64,000 nt of DNA from Paracoccaceae bacterium (GCA_017510335.1 JAFWNM010000001.1:1-64000), one strand, 5' to 3'. Numbered from the stretch's first letter, positions 17,368 through 26,784 are shown. Made by a program: numbers and translations. The notes: generated by a model from the letters alone, not told the origin.

Positions 17368-18371
17368 TGAAAAAAGCAGGTATCTTACTGCCTATTCTGG
17401 TGGTGGCAATCATCACTGCGTTTTCGTCCTTGTTCATTGTCGATGAACGCGAAAACGTGCTGGTTCTGCAATTCGGACAGGTGAAACAGGAAATCAGCGA
17501 TCCTGGTCTTGGTTTCAAAATTCCGTTCATTCAGGAAGTGGTCCGCTATGATGCGCGGATTCTGGGCCTGCAAACGCAGCCGCTGGAAGTGACCCCGCTT
17601 GATGACCGCCGACTGGTTGTCGATGCGTTTCTGCGCTGGCGTCTGGAAGATGTCAGTCGCTTCCGCGAAGCGGTGGGCGTGGACGGTGTGCGCGCCGCAC
17701 AAGTGCGCATGGACCGTATCATGAACGCCGCCATCCGCGAGGTTCTGGGGTCGGTGCCATCCAATACGGTGCTTTCCGAAGACCGCACTTCGCTTATGAA
17801 CCGGATTCGTGATCTGGCCCGGCGGGAAGCCCTTTCCCTGGGGATTGAGGTGATCGATGTGCGCCTGACACGCACCGACCTGCCACAAGAAAACCTTGAA
17901 GCCACATTTGCACGGATGCGCGCCGAACGTGAACGCGAAGCGGCCGACGAACGTGCGCGCGGGAACGAAGCGGCGCAACGTGTGCGCGCACTTGCTGACC
18001 GGACGGTTATCGAACTGGTATCCTCGGCCCGCCGCGAAGGCGAGATTGTCCGCGGTGAAGCGGATGCCGAACGCAACCGCGTTTATGCTGATGCCTTCAG
18101 TCTGGACCCGGAATTCTTTGCGTTCACACGTTCCATGCAAAGCTATGAACGTGCCTTGCGCGGGGACAATTCGAACATGGTGCTGCGTCCTGATAGCGAA
18201 TTCTTCACATTCCTGCGCAGCGATGGCATGACACAGGCCATTCTGGACACCGCAGATGCCGCGGCTGAAGAAATTGCCCGCGACCCCGATGCCGTGCGCC
18301 AGCGTGCCCCTGAACCGGACGCCGAAGAACCCGAAGCCGTGCGCGAGCTGGAATCCATCATCGGCAACTAA
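17367..18371 (+). CDS. hflC: HflC, subunit of the HflKC regulator of FtsH
   Basis: A 334-residue partner of HflK. One N-terminal membrane segment (residues 5-24), SPFH domain, and a coiled-coil rich in Arg/Glu/Ala (about 180-235). The C-terminus is extended by an acidic Pro/Glu tail. Start codon shares one base with the hflK stop, so the two are translationally coupled. Confidence 0.94.
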   Translation: MKKAGILLPILVVAIITAFSSLFIVDERENVLVLQFGQVKQEISDPGLGFKIPFIQEVVRYDARILGLQTQPLEVTPLDDRRLVVDAFLRWRLEDVSRFREAVGVDGVRAAQVRMDRIMNAAIREVLGSVPSNTVLSEDRTSLMNRIRDLARREALSLGIEVIDVRLTRTDLPQENLEATFARMRAEREREAADERARGNEAAQRVRALADRTVIELVSSARREGEIVRGEADAERNRVYADAFSLDPEFFAFTRSMQSYERALRGDNSNMVLRPDSEFFTFLRSDGMTQAILDTADAAAEEIARDPDAVRQRAPEPDAEEPEAVRELESIIGN

Positions 18372-18383
18372 GGGGCGCGGTGC

Positions 18384-18584
18384 GTGAACATATCGACACT
18401 GGTTCTGGCCCTTGGGCTGGTTCTGATTTTCGAGGGGCTGGTATTCGTACTGGCCCCTCGGCGCATAGAGGAATTGTTGCGCAGCTTCGCGGCCCTGTCT
18501 GTGGAAACGCGCCGTCTTATTGGTTTGATCGCCCTGGCGCTTGGGGGAATTCTGATCACGCTGGCCAAAGTGATTGCAGGGTAA
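18384..18584 (+). CDS. DUF2065 small membrane protein (YjeT-like)
   Basis: A 66-residue protein with two hydrophobic helices (about 4-24 and 44-63) around a basic loop APRRIEE. It starts with GTG and has AGGGGCG 6-7 nt upstream. Small DUF2065 proteins commonly follow hflC in proteobacteria; function is unknown, presumably at the inner membrane with HflKC/FtsH. Confidence 0.85.
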   Translation: MNISTLVLALGLVLIFEGLVFVLAPRRIEELLRSFAALSVETRRLIGLIALALGGILITLAKVIAG

Positions 18585-18832
18585 ATGCTGTCGCTGGCCA
18601 GCAGGATTGGCCCTTATCTCTTGCGAATGCATCGTCTGACACTGTGCGATAAGCTGCATGACGTTTGGGGGATACGCGCATGCGCATCGTCCCATTGTGC
18701 TGACAATATTTCACATATGATTGAAAAACTGACACATGAATTGCGTTTGAACACTTAGTCTTTATCTATTCCGGTATGATAGTCACATCTGACATACTAT
18801 CCACACTCCGTATCCGAGAGGGAGCGAAAGAA

Positions 18833-20308
18833 ATGATCTCACGCGCCGCGCAATCTGCCTTGCCACGGCCAGCAGGGATGTATGCCCTGAAACTGTTCAC
18901 TTTGGTATTTGTCCTCTTGATGTCGCAAATCGCTGTGCTTGCCGCGCAGGACCGCCCCGAAAGCTTTGCGGATCTGGCTGAACGTGTCAGCCCGGCGGTG
19001 GTCAATATCACCACCACCACAACCGTGGCCGCGCGCCTTGATGACAACCAGCCGCGCTTGCCCGAAGGTGCCCCGTTTGAGGATTTCTTCCGCGATTTCT
19101 TTGATACCCCTGAAGGGCAAAATCGCAACCGTTCCCGCCAAAGCCAGGCGCTGGGGTCGGGTTTTGTCATTTCCGCGGACGGGTATCTGGTTACCAATAA
19201 CCACGTCATCGAAGGCGCAGATGAAATTCGGGTAGAGTTCTTTTCCGGTCTGGAATTGCAGGCCGAACTTATCGGCACCGACCCTGCAACCGACATTGCC
19301 CTGTTGAAGGTGGATCATGACGCGGACCTGCCCTTCGTGCCATGGGGCAATGCGGAAGCCGCGCGCGTGGGGGATTGGGTCATTGCCGTGGGGAACCCGC
19401 TGGGACAGGGCTTCTCGGTCAGTGCGGGTATCATTTCCGCGCGCGGGCGTGCCTTGCAGGGCAATTATGACGACTACATCCAGACAGATGCCGCCATCAA
19501 CCGCGGCAATTCCGGCGGCCCGCTGTTCAACATGGACGGAGAGGTTATCGGCGTGAACACGGCCATCCTGTCGCCGACAGGTGGTTCCATCGGGATCGGG
19601 TTTGCGATGTCGTCCAATGTTGTGGTCAATGTGGTGCAGCAGTTGCGCGAGTTCGGCAGCACCCGCCGCGGTTGGCTGGGCGTGCGTATTCAGGACCTCA
19701 ATGATGAGATGGCGGAGGCGATCGGCCTTGACCGTGCCGAAGGGGCAATGGTGACCGAAGTTATGGAAGGCCCCTCGCAGGATGGTGGCATGCTGGCGGG
19801 GGACGTGATCGTGCGGTTTGATGGCGGGCGTGTGGCAGATACCCGTATGCTGGTGCGCCGTGTTGGCGAGGCATCGGTGGGCAGCGACGTCGAAGTTGTC
19901 GTTTTCCGCGCTGGTGAGGAAGTCACGCTTACCATAACCCTTGGTCAGCGCGAACTTGCAGAAGGTGCTACCGCCCCCGCCACTGACGAAATGCGCAAGG
20001 ACATGGAACCGTCCAGTGTTCTGGGCATGGAATTGCAGGGCCTGACCGAAACACTGCGCGCAGAACTGGATCTGCCCGCATCCGCGCAGGGGCTTGTCGT
20101 GCGCTCGGTCGATGCTGACAGCGACGCCGCCGCAAAAGGGGTGCAACCGGGGGATCTGATTACAGAAGCCAATCAGCAACCTGTGACCACCCCGGAAGAT
20201 TTGCGCCAGCGCGCCGAGGAGGCACGCGACGCAGGGCGCCGGTCCTTGCTGGTTCTTCTGCGCCGAGACGGTGATCCGCGTTTTTTAGCGCTGTCGTTGG
20301 AAGACTAG
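18833..20308 (+). CDS. Periplasmic Do-type serine protease (DegP/MucD family)
   Basis: A 491-residue exported protease/chaperone. Signal region about 15-38, then a trypsin-like domain with the triad His124 (NNHVIEG), Asp154 (ATDIALLK) and Ser227 (GNSGGP), followed by two PDZ domains (about 285-370 and 400-485). It degrades misfolded envelope proteins. Start at 18833 is set by GAGAGGGAG 8 nt upstream; a start at 18776 would put 19 charged residues before the signal. It is 248 nt downstream of the DUF2065 gene, room for its own promoter, though I cannot name one with confidence. Confidence 0.94.
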   Translation: MISRAAQSALPRPAGMYALKLFTLVFVLLMSQIAVLAAQDRPESFADLAERVSPAVVNITTTTTVAARLDDNQPRLPEGAPFEDFFRDFFDTPEGQNRNRSRQSQALGSGFVISADGYLVTNNHVIEGADEIRVEFFSGLELQAELIGTDPATDIALLKVDHDADLPFVPWGNAEAARVGDWVIAVGNPLGQGFSVSAGIISARGRALQGNYDDYIQTDAAINRGNSGGPLFNMDGEVIGVNTAILSPTGGSIGIGFAMSSNVVVNVVQQLREFGSTRRGWLGVRIQDLNDEMAEAIGLDRAEGAMVTEVMEGPSQDGGMLAGDVIVRFDGGRVADTRMLVRRVGEASVGSDVEVVVFRAGEEVTLTITLGQRELAEGATAPATDEMRKDMEPSSVLGMELQGLTETLRAELDLPASAQGLVVRSVDADSDAAAKGVQPGDLITEANQQPVTTPEDLRQRAEEARDAGRRSLLVLLRRDGDPRFLALSLED

Positions 20309-20373
20309 CGCATGCTGCTAAAACGCGGGAATTGGTGTTGAGGGCCTCGAACACGCGAAACCCATAAGTTGGG

Positions 20374-20412
20374 GCATGTCCCGTGAACGTGAATGAACGC
20401 GACATGCTCTAA
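20374..20412 (+). repeat. Dispersed repeat C, copy 1 (GCATGTC...GACATGC)
   Basis: A 34-nt element bounded by perfect 7-nt arms GCATGTC (20374-20380) and GACATGC (20401-20407). It matches 29 of 35 positions at 55232-55266. It lies just after the protease stop and before a terminator. Confidence 0.7.
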
Positions 20413-20435
20413 ACGCCTGCCTGTGACGACTGACG

Positions 20436-20468
20436 AAAAACGCGCGCAATGATTGCGCGCGTTTTTTT
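20436..20468. terminator. Bidirectional rho-independent terminator
   Basis: AAAAACGCGCGCAAT / ATTGCGCGCGTTTTT form a near-perfect inverted repeat with A and T tracts on both sides. It sits between the convergent degP-like gene and the peptidoglycan-binding-like gene and can serve both. Confidence 0.88.
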
Positions 20469-20514
20469 CTGCCGATACGGTATTTCATAAGGCATGCACT
20501 TGGCGCGTGCCTGT

Positions 20515-20985
20515 TCAGTTCCGCCCCAGTTCGATTGGCAACAACCCAAAGTTCTGCGCCGTTTCCAATGTCAGGATCGGGCTGTCGAAACCGTTAGATT
20601 TCTGGAACCGCTGCACGGCGGCACGGGTCTGGCTGTCGGCCTGTCCGGTGATGGGGCCGTCATATTGCCCGCGTGCATGCAGGGCGCGTTGCAATGTTGC
20701 AATGAATTCCGTTGTCATCTGTTCAGGGCAGGGCACGCGAAAGGCAATTTCTTCAATGACGCCGTTATTCTGGGCGTTTCTGGTGGCATAGCGTGCCCAA
20801 CACAGTCGGCTGGTCGCGTGTGGCAGCGCCATATGCGACTGGTCTATGCGTGCGCGGCTTGTCTCAACCGGGTTGGCCAGCGCCGGCGTTGCGAATGCCA
20901 GTATGAACCCTGCCAGAAGGCCAAGCTTCATGCCCGCTGCACGCGGGTATGAAGGCGATCTGACTTTGTGCTGTGGCTGTGTCAT
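20515..20985 (-). CDS. Exported peptidoglycan-binding-like protein
   Basis: About 156 residues with a signal peptide ending ATPALA (cleavage near residue 37 from this start) and a C-terminal PG_binding_1-like repeat (about 90-140: LQRALHARGQYDGPITGQAD...AVQRFQKSNG). Likely periplasmic. Start choice: ATG at 20985 has GGGAAAC in front; ATG at 20931 would give a shorter, cleaner signal. Two cysteines in the middle could form a disulphide. No catalytic domain is seen. Divergent from the ferredoxin gene. Confidence 0.72.
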   Translation of the reverse strand: MTQPQHKVRSPSYPRAAGMKLGLLAGFILAFATPALANPVETSRARIDQSHMALPHATSRLCWARYATRNAQNNGVIEEIAFRVPCPEQMTTEFIATLQRALHARGQYDGPITGQADSQTRAAVQRFQKSNGFDSPILTLETAQNFGLLPIELGRN

Positions 20986-21031
20986 GTTTCCCATTGTGCA
21001 ACAATACCAATCGATTCGGGCAAAAAATTGA

Positions 21032-21460
<429 letters not shown>

Positions 21461-21470
21461 GCTTTTAACC

Positions 21471-21486
21471 TTAACCGGACTTTAAC
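21471..21486 (+). promoter_or_regulatory. Consensus CtrA binding site (TTAA-N7-TTAAC)
   Basis: TTAACCGGACTTTAAC fits the full CtrA consensus TTAA-N7-TTAAC exactly; a further TTAA half-site lies 6 nt upstream (21465-21468). It is 49 nt before the start of the PAS-sensor gene and just after the ferredoxin stop. CtrA is the conserved cell-cycle/motility regulator of alphaproteobacteria. The motif is seen; its use is inferred. Confidence 0.6.
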
Positions 21487-21535
21487 CAATATTTGGCATC
21501 GTTCTGGGAACGCATCGTGTTTTTCCAGAAGGATC

Positions 21536-23251
21536 ATGCCAATGCCAGAAGCGCTGCTTCTCGGGTTAACGGTTTCTGTCGGGTCCGCGTTTGCCGTTCT
21601 GGGCGCGCTTATGGTGTTCACGGGGATTTCACGCCACAGGACACCGCCGATCTTCTCGCCCGATATTGAAGATCAGGATGCGGTTTTTGTATTTCGCGAT
21701 CATGCGCTTGTTGATTGCTCTGACCGTGGGCGCCAGCTTCTGGGCGCGCTTGGCCGTGATCAGGCCGGGGCGGTCCAGCCTGAAGATGCGGCCACCGAAC
21801 TTGACACCTTGCTGGCCTATCTTGGCGGGCATTTTGCGGATTTGCGCACGCAGCTTGCGCGACTGGCCGAACTGGGCGAAGTCCAGCTTGCGGCACATGA
21901 TGACAGCGGGCTTGCGCTGACGGCGCGGTGGCGCTGCGGTCTGGCGCACCTGCGCCTGACTGACACCAGTGCGGACGGGGTGCTGGTTGCCATGGACAGG
22001 TTAAGCTACAAGGCCCTGCATCAGGAATTGCACAACCTGCGCGATGTAACCCGTTCCGCGCCGCTGCTGATCTGGCAAAGCGATGCGCAAGGCCAGATCC
22101 TGTGGGCGAATTGTGCGTATATCACTGCCCTGCATGACAGCGGCCAAACCCGGGAACAGGCGCTGACATGGCCATTGCCGCCGCTTTTCGCGGATCAGGA
22201 CCTGACAGGGCGGCTGGGCCTGCAGTTCACTGACGGGCCGCGATGGTATTCCTACCATTGTGTCGGCGCGGGCGAGATGACGTTGCATTTCGCCACGCCC
22301 ATTGATGCGGCCGTGCAATCGGAATTCGCACGGCGCGAAATGATGCAGATGCTGACGCGAACCTTTGCGACCCTGCCCATTGGCCTTGCGGTGTTTGATG
22401 CGGACCGCAGATTGCAGGTGTTCAACCCCGCCCTGGTGGACCTGACAGGGCTGGATCCGTTCTTTCTGGCCGCGCGCCCGGACCTGGGCCAGATGCTGCA
22501 CACCTTGCGCGAATTGCGCATGCTGCCCGAGCCGAAGGATTTTGGCACATGGCGCGACGAAATCATGAAGCTGGAGCAAGCGGCCGTATCTGGCAGTTTC
22601 AATGAAGAATGGCATCTGGAAACGGGACGCATTTATCATGTCACAGCGTCGCCACAACCGGGCGGGTCGCTTGCTATTTTCATTCAGGACATCACATCAG
22701 AAGCCAGCCTGATGCGTGGCTACAAAGCCGAGATAGAGACCGCACAAAACATTCTGGATGTCCTGCCCGATGCTATTGCTGCGTTCAATCTGGCGGGGCA
22801 AGCGGTATTTGCAAATGCGGGATATATCCAGCTTTGGGGTCGCGACCCATGCTGTGATATGGCTGATTTCGGTATTGAACAGGCGCTGCGGGACTGGGCG
22901 CTGCGCTGCGAGGCGACACCGTTCTGGGCGCAGCTTACGGAGTTTCTGGCCGATCCAGCCTCGCCGCTGGAACTGACGGGCACGGGAACGCTTCGAACGG
23001 GCGCGCCAATCGCCTTGCGGGCGCAGAAGCTTGTCGGGGGCGGGGTCGTCGTGACCTTTCGACACCTTGTGCAGGACCGCGGGCGGTCCCGTGGCGGGTG
23101 GGACACCCACCAACAGCTTATTCACCGCGTTGATCATGCCGCCCCGGCGCAGCTGGGACGTGAAGCGCGCTTGGGCGATGTCACCTCCCCCCTTGTGGAA
23201 CGGGCAAAAATCCGGTCGGTCAAACACAAGGGTAGCCGAATTCGCGTCTGA
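21536..23251 (+). CDS. Membrane-anchored multi-PAS sensor (DivL-like) without a kinase domain
   Basis: A 571-residue protein: one N-terminal membrane helix (about 5-28), then tandem PAS-like units around 150-265, 275-395 (with GLAVFDADRRLQVFNPAL) and 400-505 (with ILDVLPDAIAAFN). No HisKA H-box and no HATPase N/G boxes are visible. The last ~55 residues (from VQDRGRSRGG) are Arg/His-rich and look unrelated to any PAS or kinase. From memory, in many alphaproteobacteria a PAS sensor histidine kinase of the DivL type precedes tsaE, so this is probably that gene with its 3' part lost or altered; a kinase-free form is the alternative. A CtrA box precedes it. AGAAGGA lies before the ATG. Confidence 0.7.
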   Translation: MPMPEALLLGLTVSVGSAFAVLGALMVFTGISRHRTPPIFSPDIEDQDAVFVFRDHALVDCSDRGRQLLGALGRDQAGAVQPEDAATELDTLLAYLGGHFADLRTQLARLAELGEVQLAAHDDSGLALTARWRCGLAHLRLTDTSADGVLVAMDRLSYKALHQELHNLRDVTRSAPLLIWQSDAQGQILWANCAYITALHDSGQTREQALTWPLPPLFADQDLTGRLGLQFTDGPRWYSYHCVGAGEMTLHFATPIDAAVQSEFARREMMQMLTRTFATLPIGLAVFDADRRLQVFNPALVDLTGLDPFFLAARPDLGQMLHTLRELRMLPEPKDFGTWRDEIMKLEQAAVSGSFNEEWHLETGRIYHVTASPQPGGSLAIFIQDITSEASLMRGYKAEIETAQNILDVLPDAIAAFNLAGQAVFANAGYIQLWGRDPCCDMADFGIEQALRDWALRCEATPFWAQLTEFLADPASPLELTGTGTLRTGAPIALRAQKLVGGGVVVTFRHLVQDRGRSRGGWDTHQQLIHRVDHAAPAQLGREARLGDVTSPLVERAKIRSVKHKGSRIRV

Positions 23252-23293
23252 CAGGTCTGGCGCAGCGGTTTTGGGCATGGCAATGTCGCGCCC

Positions 23294-23821
23294 ATGTCAA
23301 ACGCCTCGTTTCCCCCGCCCCCCTCTGGGCAGACGCCCTTCCTGACTGTCACGACAACCGACCCCGACCAGACAGCAGGTCTTGCTGGCGCACTGGGCCG
23401 GTTGCTGGGGGCGGGCGATGTCGTCTTGCTTGATGGCCCCGTAGGTGCCGGGAAAAGCCATTTCGCGCGCGCCTTGATCCAGTCGCGCCTTGGCGCGTTG
23501 GGGCGCCACGAAGATGTCCCTTCGCCCACATTCACGCTGGTGCAAAGCTATGATCTGGGGACAGTCGATCTTTGGCATGCGGATTTGTATCGTTTGGGGG
23601 ATGCGCATGAATGCCTTGAACTGGGGTTGGATCAGGCATTTGAAACCGCGATCTGTCTGATTGAATGGCCCGACAGACTGGCAGAATACACCCCCGGGGA
23701 CGCGTTGCGCGTGAATATCGCGCATGGTCATGAAGCTGATACCCGTCATCTGGAATTTTTCGCGCCCAGCGACCGGTGGCGCAGCATTCTGGGCACCTTG
23801 ACCGAAGGCCAGCCCACATGA
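23294..23821 (+). CDS. tsaE: tRNA threonylcarbamoyladenosine biosynthesis ATPase TsaE
   Basis: A 175-residue ATPase needed with TsaB and TsaD for the t6A37 modification of tRNA. Walker A GPVGAGKSH (about residue 50-58) and the family motif SPTFTLVQSY with WHADLYRL are present. Its last four bases overlap the addB start (ATGA). Starts 43 nt after the PAS-sensor stop. Confidence 0.94.
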   Translation: MSNASFPPPPSGQTPFLTVTTTDPDQTAGLAGALGRLLGAGDVVLLDGPVGAGKSHFARALIQSRLGALGRHEDVPSPTFTLVQSYDLGTVDLWHADLYRLGDAHECLELGLDQAFETAICLIEWPDRLAEYTPGDALRVNIAHGHEADTRHLEFFAPSDRWRSILGTLTEGQPT

Positions 23822-26784
23822 CCGCGCCGCCCATGATTTTTCCCGCCACAGACCACGCGCGCGTCTTTGCCCTGCCGCCCGGTGCGGATTTTCCCCATCT
23901 TCTGGCGCAGGGCCTGCTTGACCGGCTGGCACCCCTGGCCCCGCAGGCGCGCGCAAGGGTAACGGTTCTGGTCAATTCGGGCCGCATGCAACGGCGGCTG
24001 CGCGCCAGCCTTGCCAGCCATGGTCCGGCTGTTTTGCCGCGTATCCGGCTGGTCACGGACCCGCTGACGCTGGTGGGTGCGGCGGGGTTGCCGCCCCCTG
24101 TGCCGCCCTTGCGCAGGCGTCTGGAAATCGCGCGGCTGGTGGACCGGCTGCTGATCGCCGATCCCGACCTTGCGCCGCGTTCGGCGCTTTATGACCTGTC
24201 GGACAGTCTGGCGCGGCTGTTTTCCGAAATGCAGGCCGAAGGCGTGGAATTTGACGCGCTGGACACATTGGATGTCAGCGGCCATTCGGGACATTGGCAG
24301 CGCGCGCTAAGTTTCATCCGGCTGGTGCAAACTGTGATCACCCCCGACACGCCCGATGCCGAAGGGCGGCTGCGCGCCCAGACCAGGGCGTTGATCGCGC
24401 GCTGGCAGATCACACCGCCCGCCGATCCGGTGCTTATTGCCGGTTCGACCGGGTCGCGCGGGACAACGGCGCTGCTGATGCAGGCTGTGGCCCGTTTGCC
24501 GCAAGGCGCGGTTATACTGCCGGGGTTTGATTTTGACATGCCGCCTGTGGTCTGGGAGGGCCTGGGCGACAGCCTGAGCAGCGAGGACCACCCCCAGTTC
24601 CGGTTTCAACGCCTGATGGCGCAGCTTGACCTGACGCCTGCCCAGATCCTGCCATGGACCGACAGCGGGGCACCAGTGCCCGCGCGCAACGGTCTGGTGT
24701 CGCTGGCGTTGCGCCCCGCACCCGTGACCGACCAATGGATGACCGAAGGGCGTGCGCTACGCGATCTGGACACGGCCACAGCAGAGATTGCCCTGATCGA
24801 AGCACCATCCCCAAGGATGGAAGCGCAGGCCATCGCCGCGTGTCTGCGAACGGCCGTGCAACAGGGCAAGACCGCTGCATTGGTCACGCCTGACCGGAAC
24901 CTGACGCGCATGGTCACGGTCGCGCTGGACCGCTGGCGCATAACCCCTGATGACAGTGCGGGCCGTCCTTTGGCGCTGTCGGCACCGGGGCGGTTCTTGC
25001 GCCAATGTGCAGCGCTGATGGCGCGACGGCTGGATGCGCAGGCGTTGTTAAGCCTGCTCAAACACCCGTTGTGCCACAGTGCGGGGGACCGAGGCCCGCA
25101 TTTGCTGAACACGCGCAATCTGGAACTGCATCTGCGCAGGCGATCCGTCGCCTTTCCTGACGCGGCGTTCTTGCGCGGATGGGGGGGGGCGGCAGAATGT
25201 GCGCAATGGGCCGATTGGCTGGCGCATGTGTTGCCGCCACTGCCCGACACGCCCGACATGGCCGCGCGCCCGCTGGCTGATCTGGTGGCCGACCATCTGG
25301 CGCTGGCAGAAGGGCTGGCGCGTGGGCCGAATGCGGGAACGGGGGAATTATGGCTTCAGGCGGCGGGCAAACAGGCCCTTTTGGCCATGTCCGAACTGGC
25401 GCGCGAATCCGTGCATGGCGGGTCCATGACACCCGCGGATTATGATGCGTTCCTGACCGCCTATCTGCAACAGCAAGAAGTTCGTGAACCCGTCAATGCC
25501 GATCCGCGTGTCATGATCTGGGGCACGCTGGAAGCGCGGGTTCAGGGCGCGCAACTGGTAATCCTTGCGGGCCTGAACGAAGGTGTGTGGCCCAAGGCAC
25601 CTGACCCCGACCCGTGGCTGAACCGGCGCATGCGCGCCGATGCGGGCCTGTTATTGCCCGAACGCCAGATCGGGCTGTCTGCGCATGATTTTCAACAGGC
25701 CATCGCGGCACCCGAAGTTGTGTTGTCGCGCGCCATCCGCGATGCGGAGGCAAAAACCGTGCCATCGCGTTGGTTGAACAGGTTGACGAACCTTCTGGGC
25801 GGGTTGCCCGATCAGGGCGGGGAACAGGCGCTGCGCGCGATGCGCGCGCGCGGCCGGCACTGGCTGGGTATGGCCGCGTCCTTTGACAGGGGTTTCCGCA
25901 ATATTCCTGTTGATCCGCCTGCGCCGCGCCCTGCACCCGCGCCCCCTGTATCCGCGCGGCCGCATGAATTGCCGGTAACCGCCATCAGCAGGCTTATTCG
26001 TGACCCGTATGCTGTTTATGCCAGATATGTCCTGAAATTGCGCAAGCTGAACCCGCTGCACCCGACGGCGGATGCATTGTTGCGCGGCACTGTTCTGCAC
26101 AAGGTTCTGGAAACCTTCACCAAGGCGGACCCCGCCGCCGACCCGTTGGCGCAGTTGTTGAAAATGGCGGATGACGTACTGGAACGCGATGTGCCATGGC
26201 CTGCCGCGCGCGCGCTGTGGCGGGCGCGTCTGGGGCGTGCAGCGCGACATTTCCTTGAATTTCACCTGTCCCAACCCGGTGCGATCCTGCTACAGGAAAG
26301 CAAGGGGGCCATGGTGCTGCCGCAGGCCGGTTTCACCCTGACCGCGAAACCCGACCGGATTGATATGTGGCCCGACGGGCGGGCGCATGTCATCGACTAC
26401 AAGACCGGCACGCCGCCCACCCAGACCCAACAGGTGTTGTTTGACAAGCAACTTCTGCTGCAGGCCGTGATGGTCGAAGCGGGCGCATTTTCCGAAGCTG
26501 GCCCCTTGCCGGTGGCGCGCATCACCTATCTGGGCCTTGGCGCAACCCCCAAGCGCGAGGAAATGGCCATAACCGAAGCGCTGAACGCCACAACCCTTGC
26601 AGAATTCGAGGCGCTGGTTCAGGCGTATATGTCGCCCGATCTGGGGTTTGCCGCGCGCCGTATGCTGTTCATGGAACGCGAGCAATCCGATTATGACCAT
26701 CTGTCGCGCTATGGCGAATGGAGCATGCAGGACACGCCCGTTATGTTGCCTGTGGGACGGCCCGAAAAGGACGGCCTGACATGA
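23818..26784 (+). CDS. addB: AddB subunit of the AddAB double-strand-break repair helicase-nuclease
   Basis: A 988-residue protein of the alphaproteobacterial AddB type. The N-terminal helicase-like part has a degenerate nucleotide site (AGSTGSRGT) rather than a classical Walker A. The C-terminal RecB-type nuclease domain shows HVIDYKTGTPP (about residue 860). With AddA it resects double-strand breaks for RecA. The start ATG at 23818 overlaps the tsaE stop by 4 nt; an internal ATG five codons on is possible. It overlaps addA by 4 nt as well. Confidence 0.93.
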   Translation: MTAPPMIFPATDHARVFALPPGADFPHLLAQGLLDRLAPLAPQARARVTVLVNSGRMQRRLRASLASHGPAVLPRIRLVTDPLTLVGAAGLPPPVPPLRRRLEIARLVDRLLIADPDLAPRSALYDLSDSLARLFSEMQAEGVEFDALDTLDVSGHSGHWQRALSFIRLVQTVITPDTPDAEGRLRAQTRALIARWQITPPADPVLIAGSTGSRGTTALLMQAVARLPQGAVILPGFDFDMPPVVWEGLGDSLSSEDHPQFRFQRLMAQLDLTPAQILPWTDSGAPVPARNGLVSLALRPAPVTDQWMTEGRALRDLDTATAEIALIEAPSPRMEAQAIAACLRTAVQQGKTAALVTPDRNLTRMVTVALDRWRITPDDSAGRPLALSAPGRFLRQCAALMARRLDAQALLSLLKHPLCHSAGDRGPHLLNTRNLELHLRRRSVAFPDAAFLRGWGGAAECAQWADWLAHVLPPLPDTPDMAARPLADLVADHLALAEGLARGPNAGTGELWLQAAGKQALLAMSELARESVHGGSMTPADYDAFLTAYLQQQEVREPVNADPRVMIWGTLEARVQGAQLVILAGLNEGVWPKAPDPDPWLNRRMRADAGLLLPERQIGLSAHDFQQAIAAPEVVLSRAIRDAEAKTVPSRWLNRLTNLLGGLPDQGGEQALRAMRARGRHWLGMAASFDRGFRNIPVDPPAPRPAPAPPVSARPHELPVTAISRLIRDPYAVYARYVLKLRKLNPLHPTADALLRGTVLHKVLETFTKADPAADPLAQLLKMADDVLERDVPWPAARALWRARLGRAARHFLEFHLSQPGAILLQESKGAMVLPQAGFTLTAKPDRIDMWPDGRAHVIDYKTGTPPTQTQQVLFDKQLLLQAVMVEAGAFSEAGPLPVARITYLGLGATPKREEMAITEALNATTLAEFEALVQAYMSPDLGFAARRMLFMEREQSDYDHLSRYGEWSMQDTPVMLPVGRPEKDGLT

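Noticed and set aside
18741-18775. Possible promoter TTGCGT...TATCTA before the Do protease
   Set aside because: Match to any sigma consensus is too weak to list.
17385-20179. Long minus-strand frames opposite hflC and the Do protease
   Set aside because: Shadows of high-GC coding sequence; composition is odd and no motif is visible.
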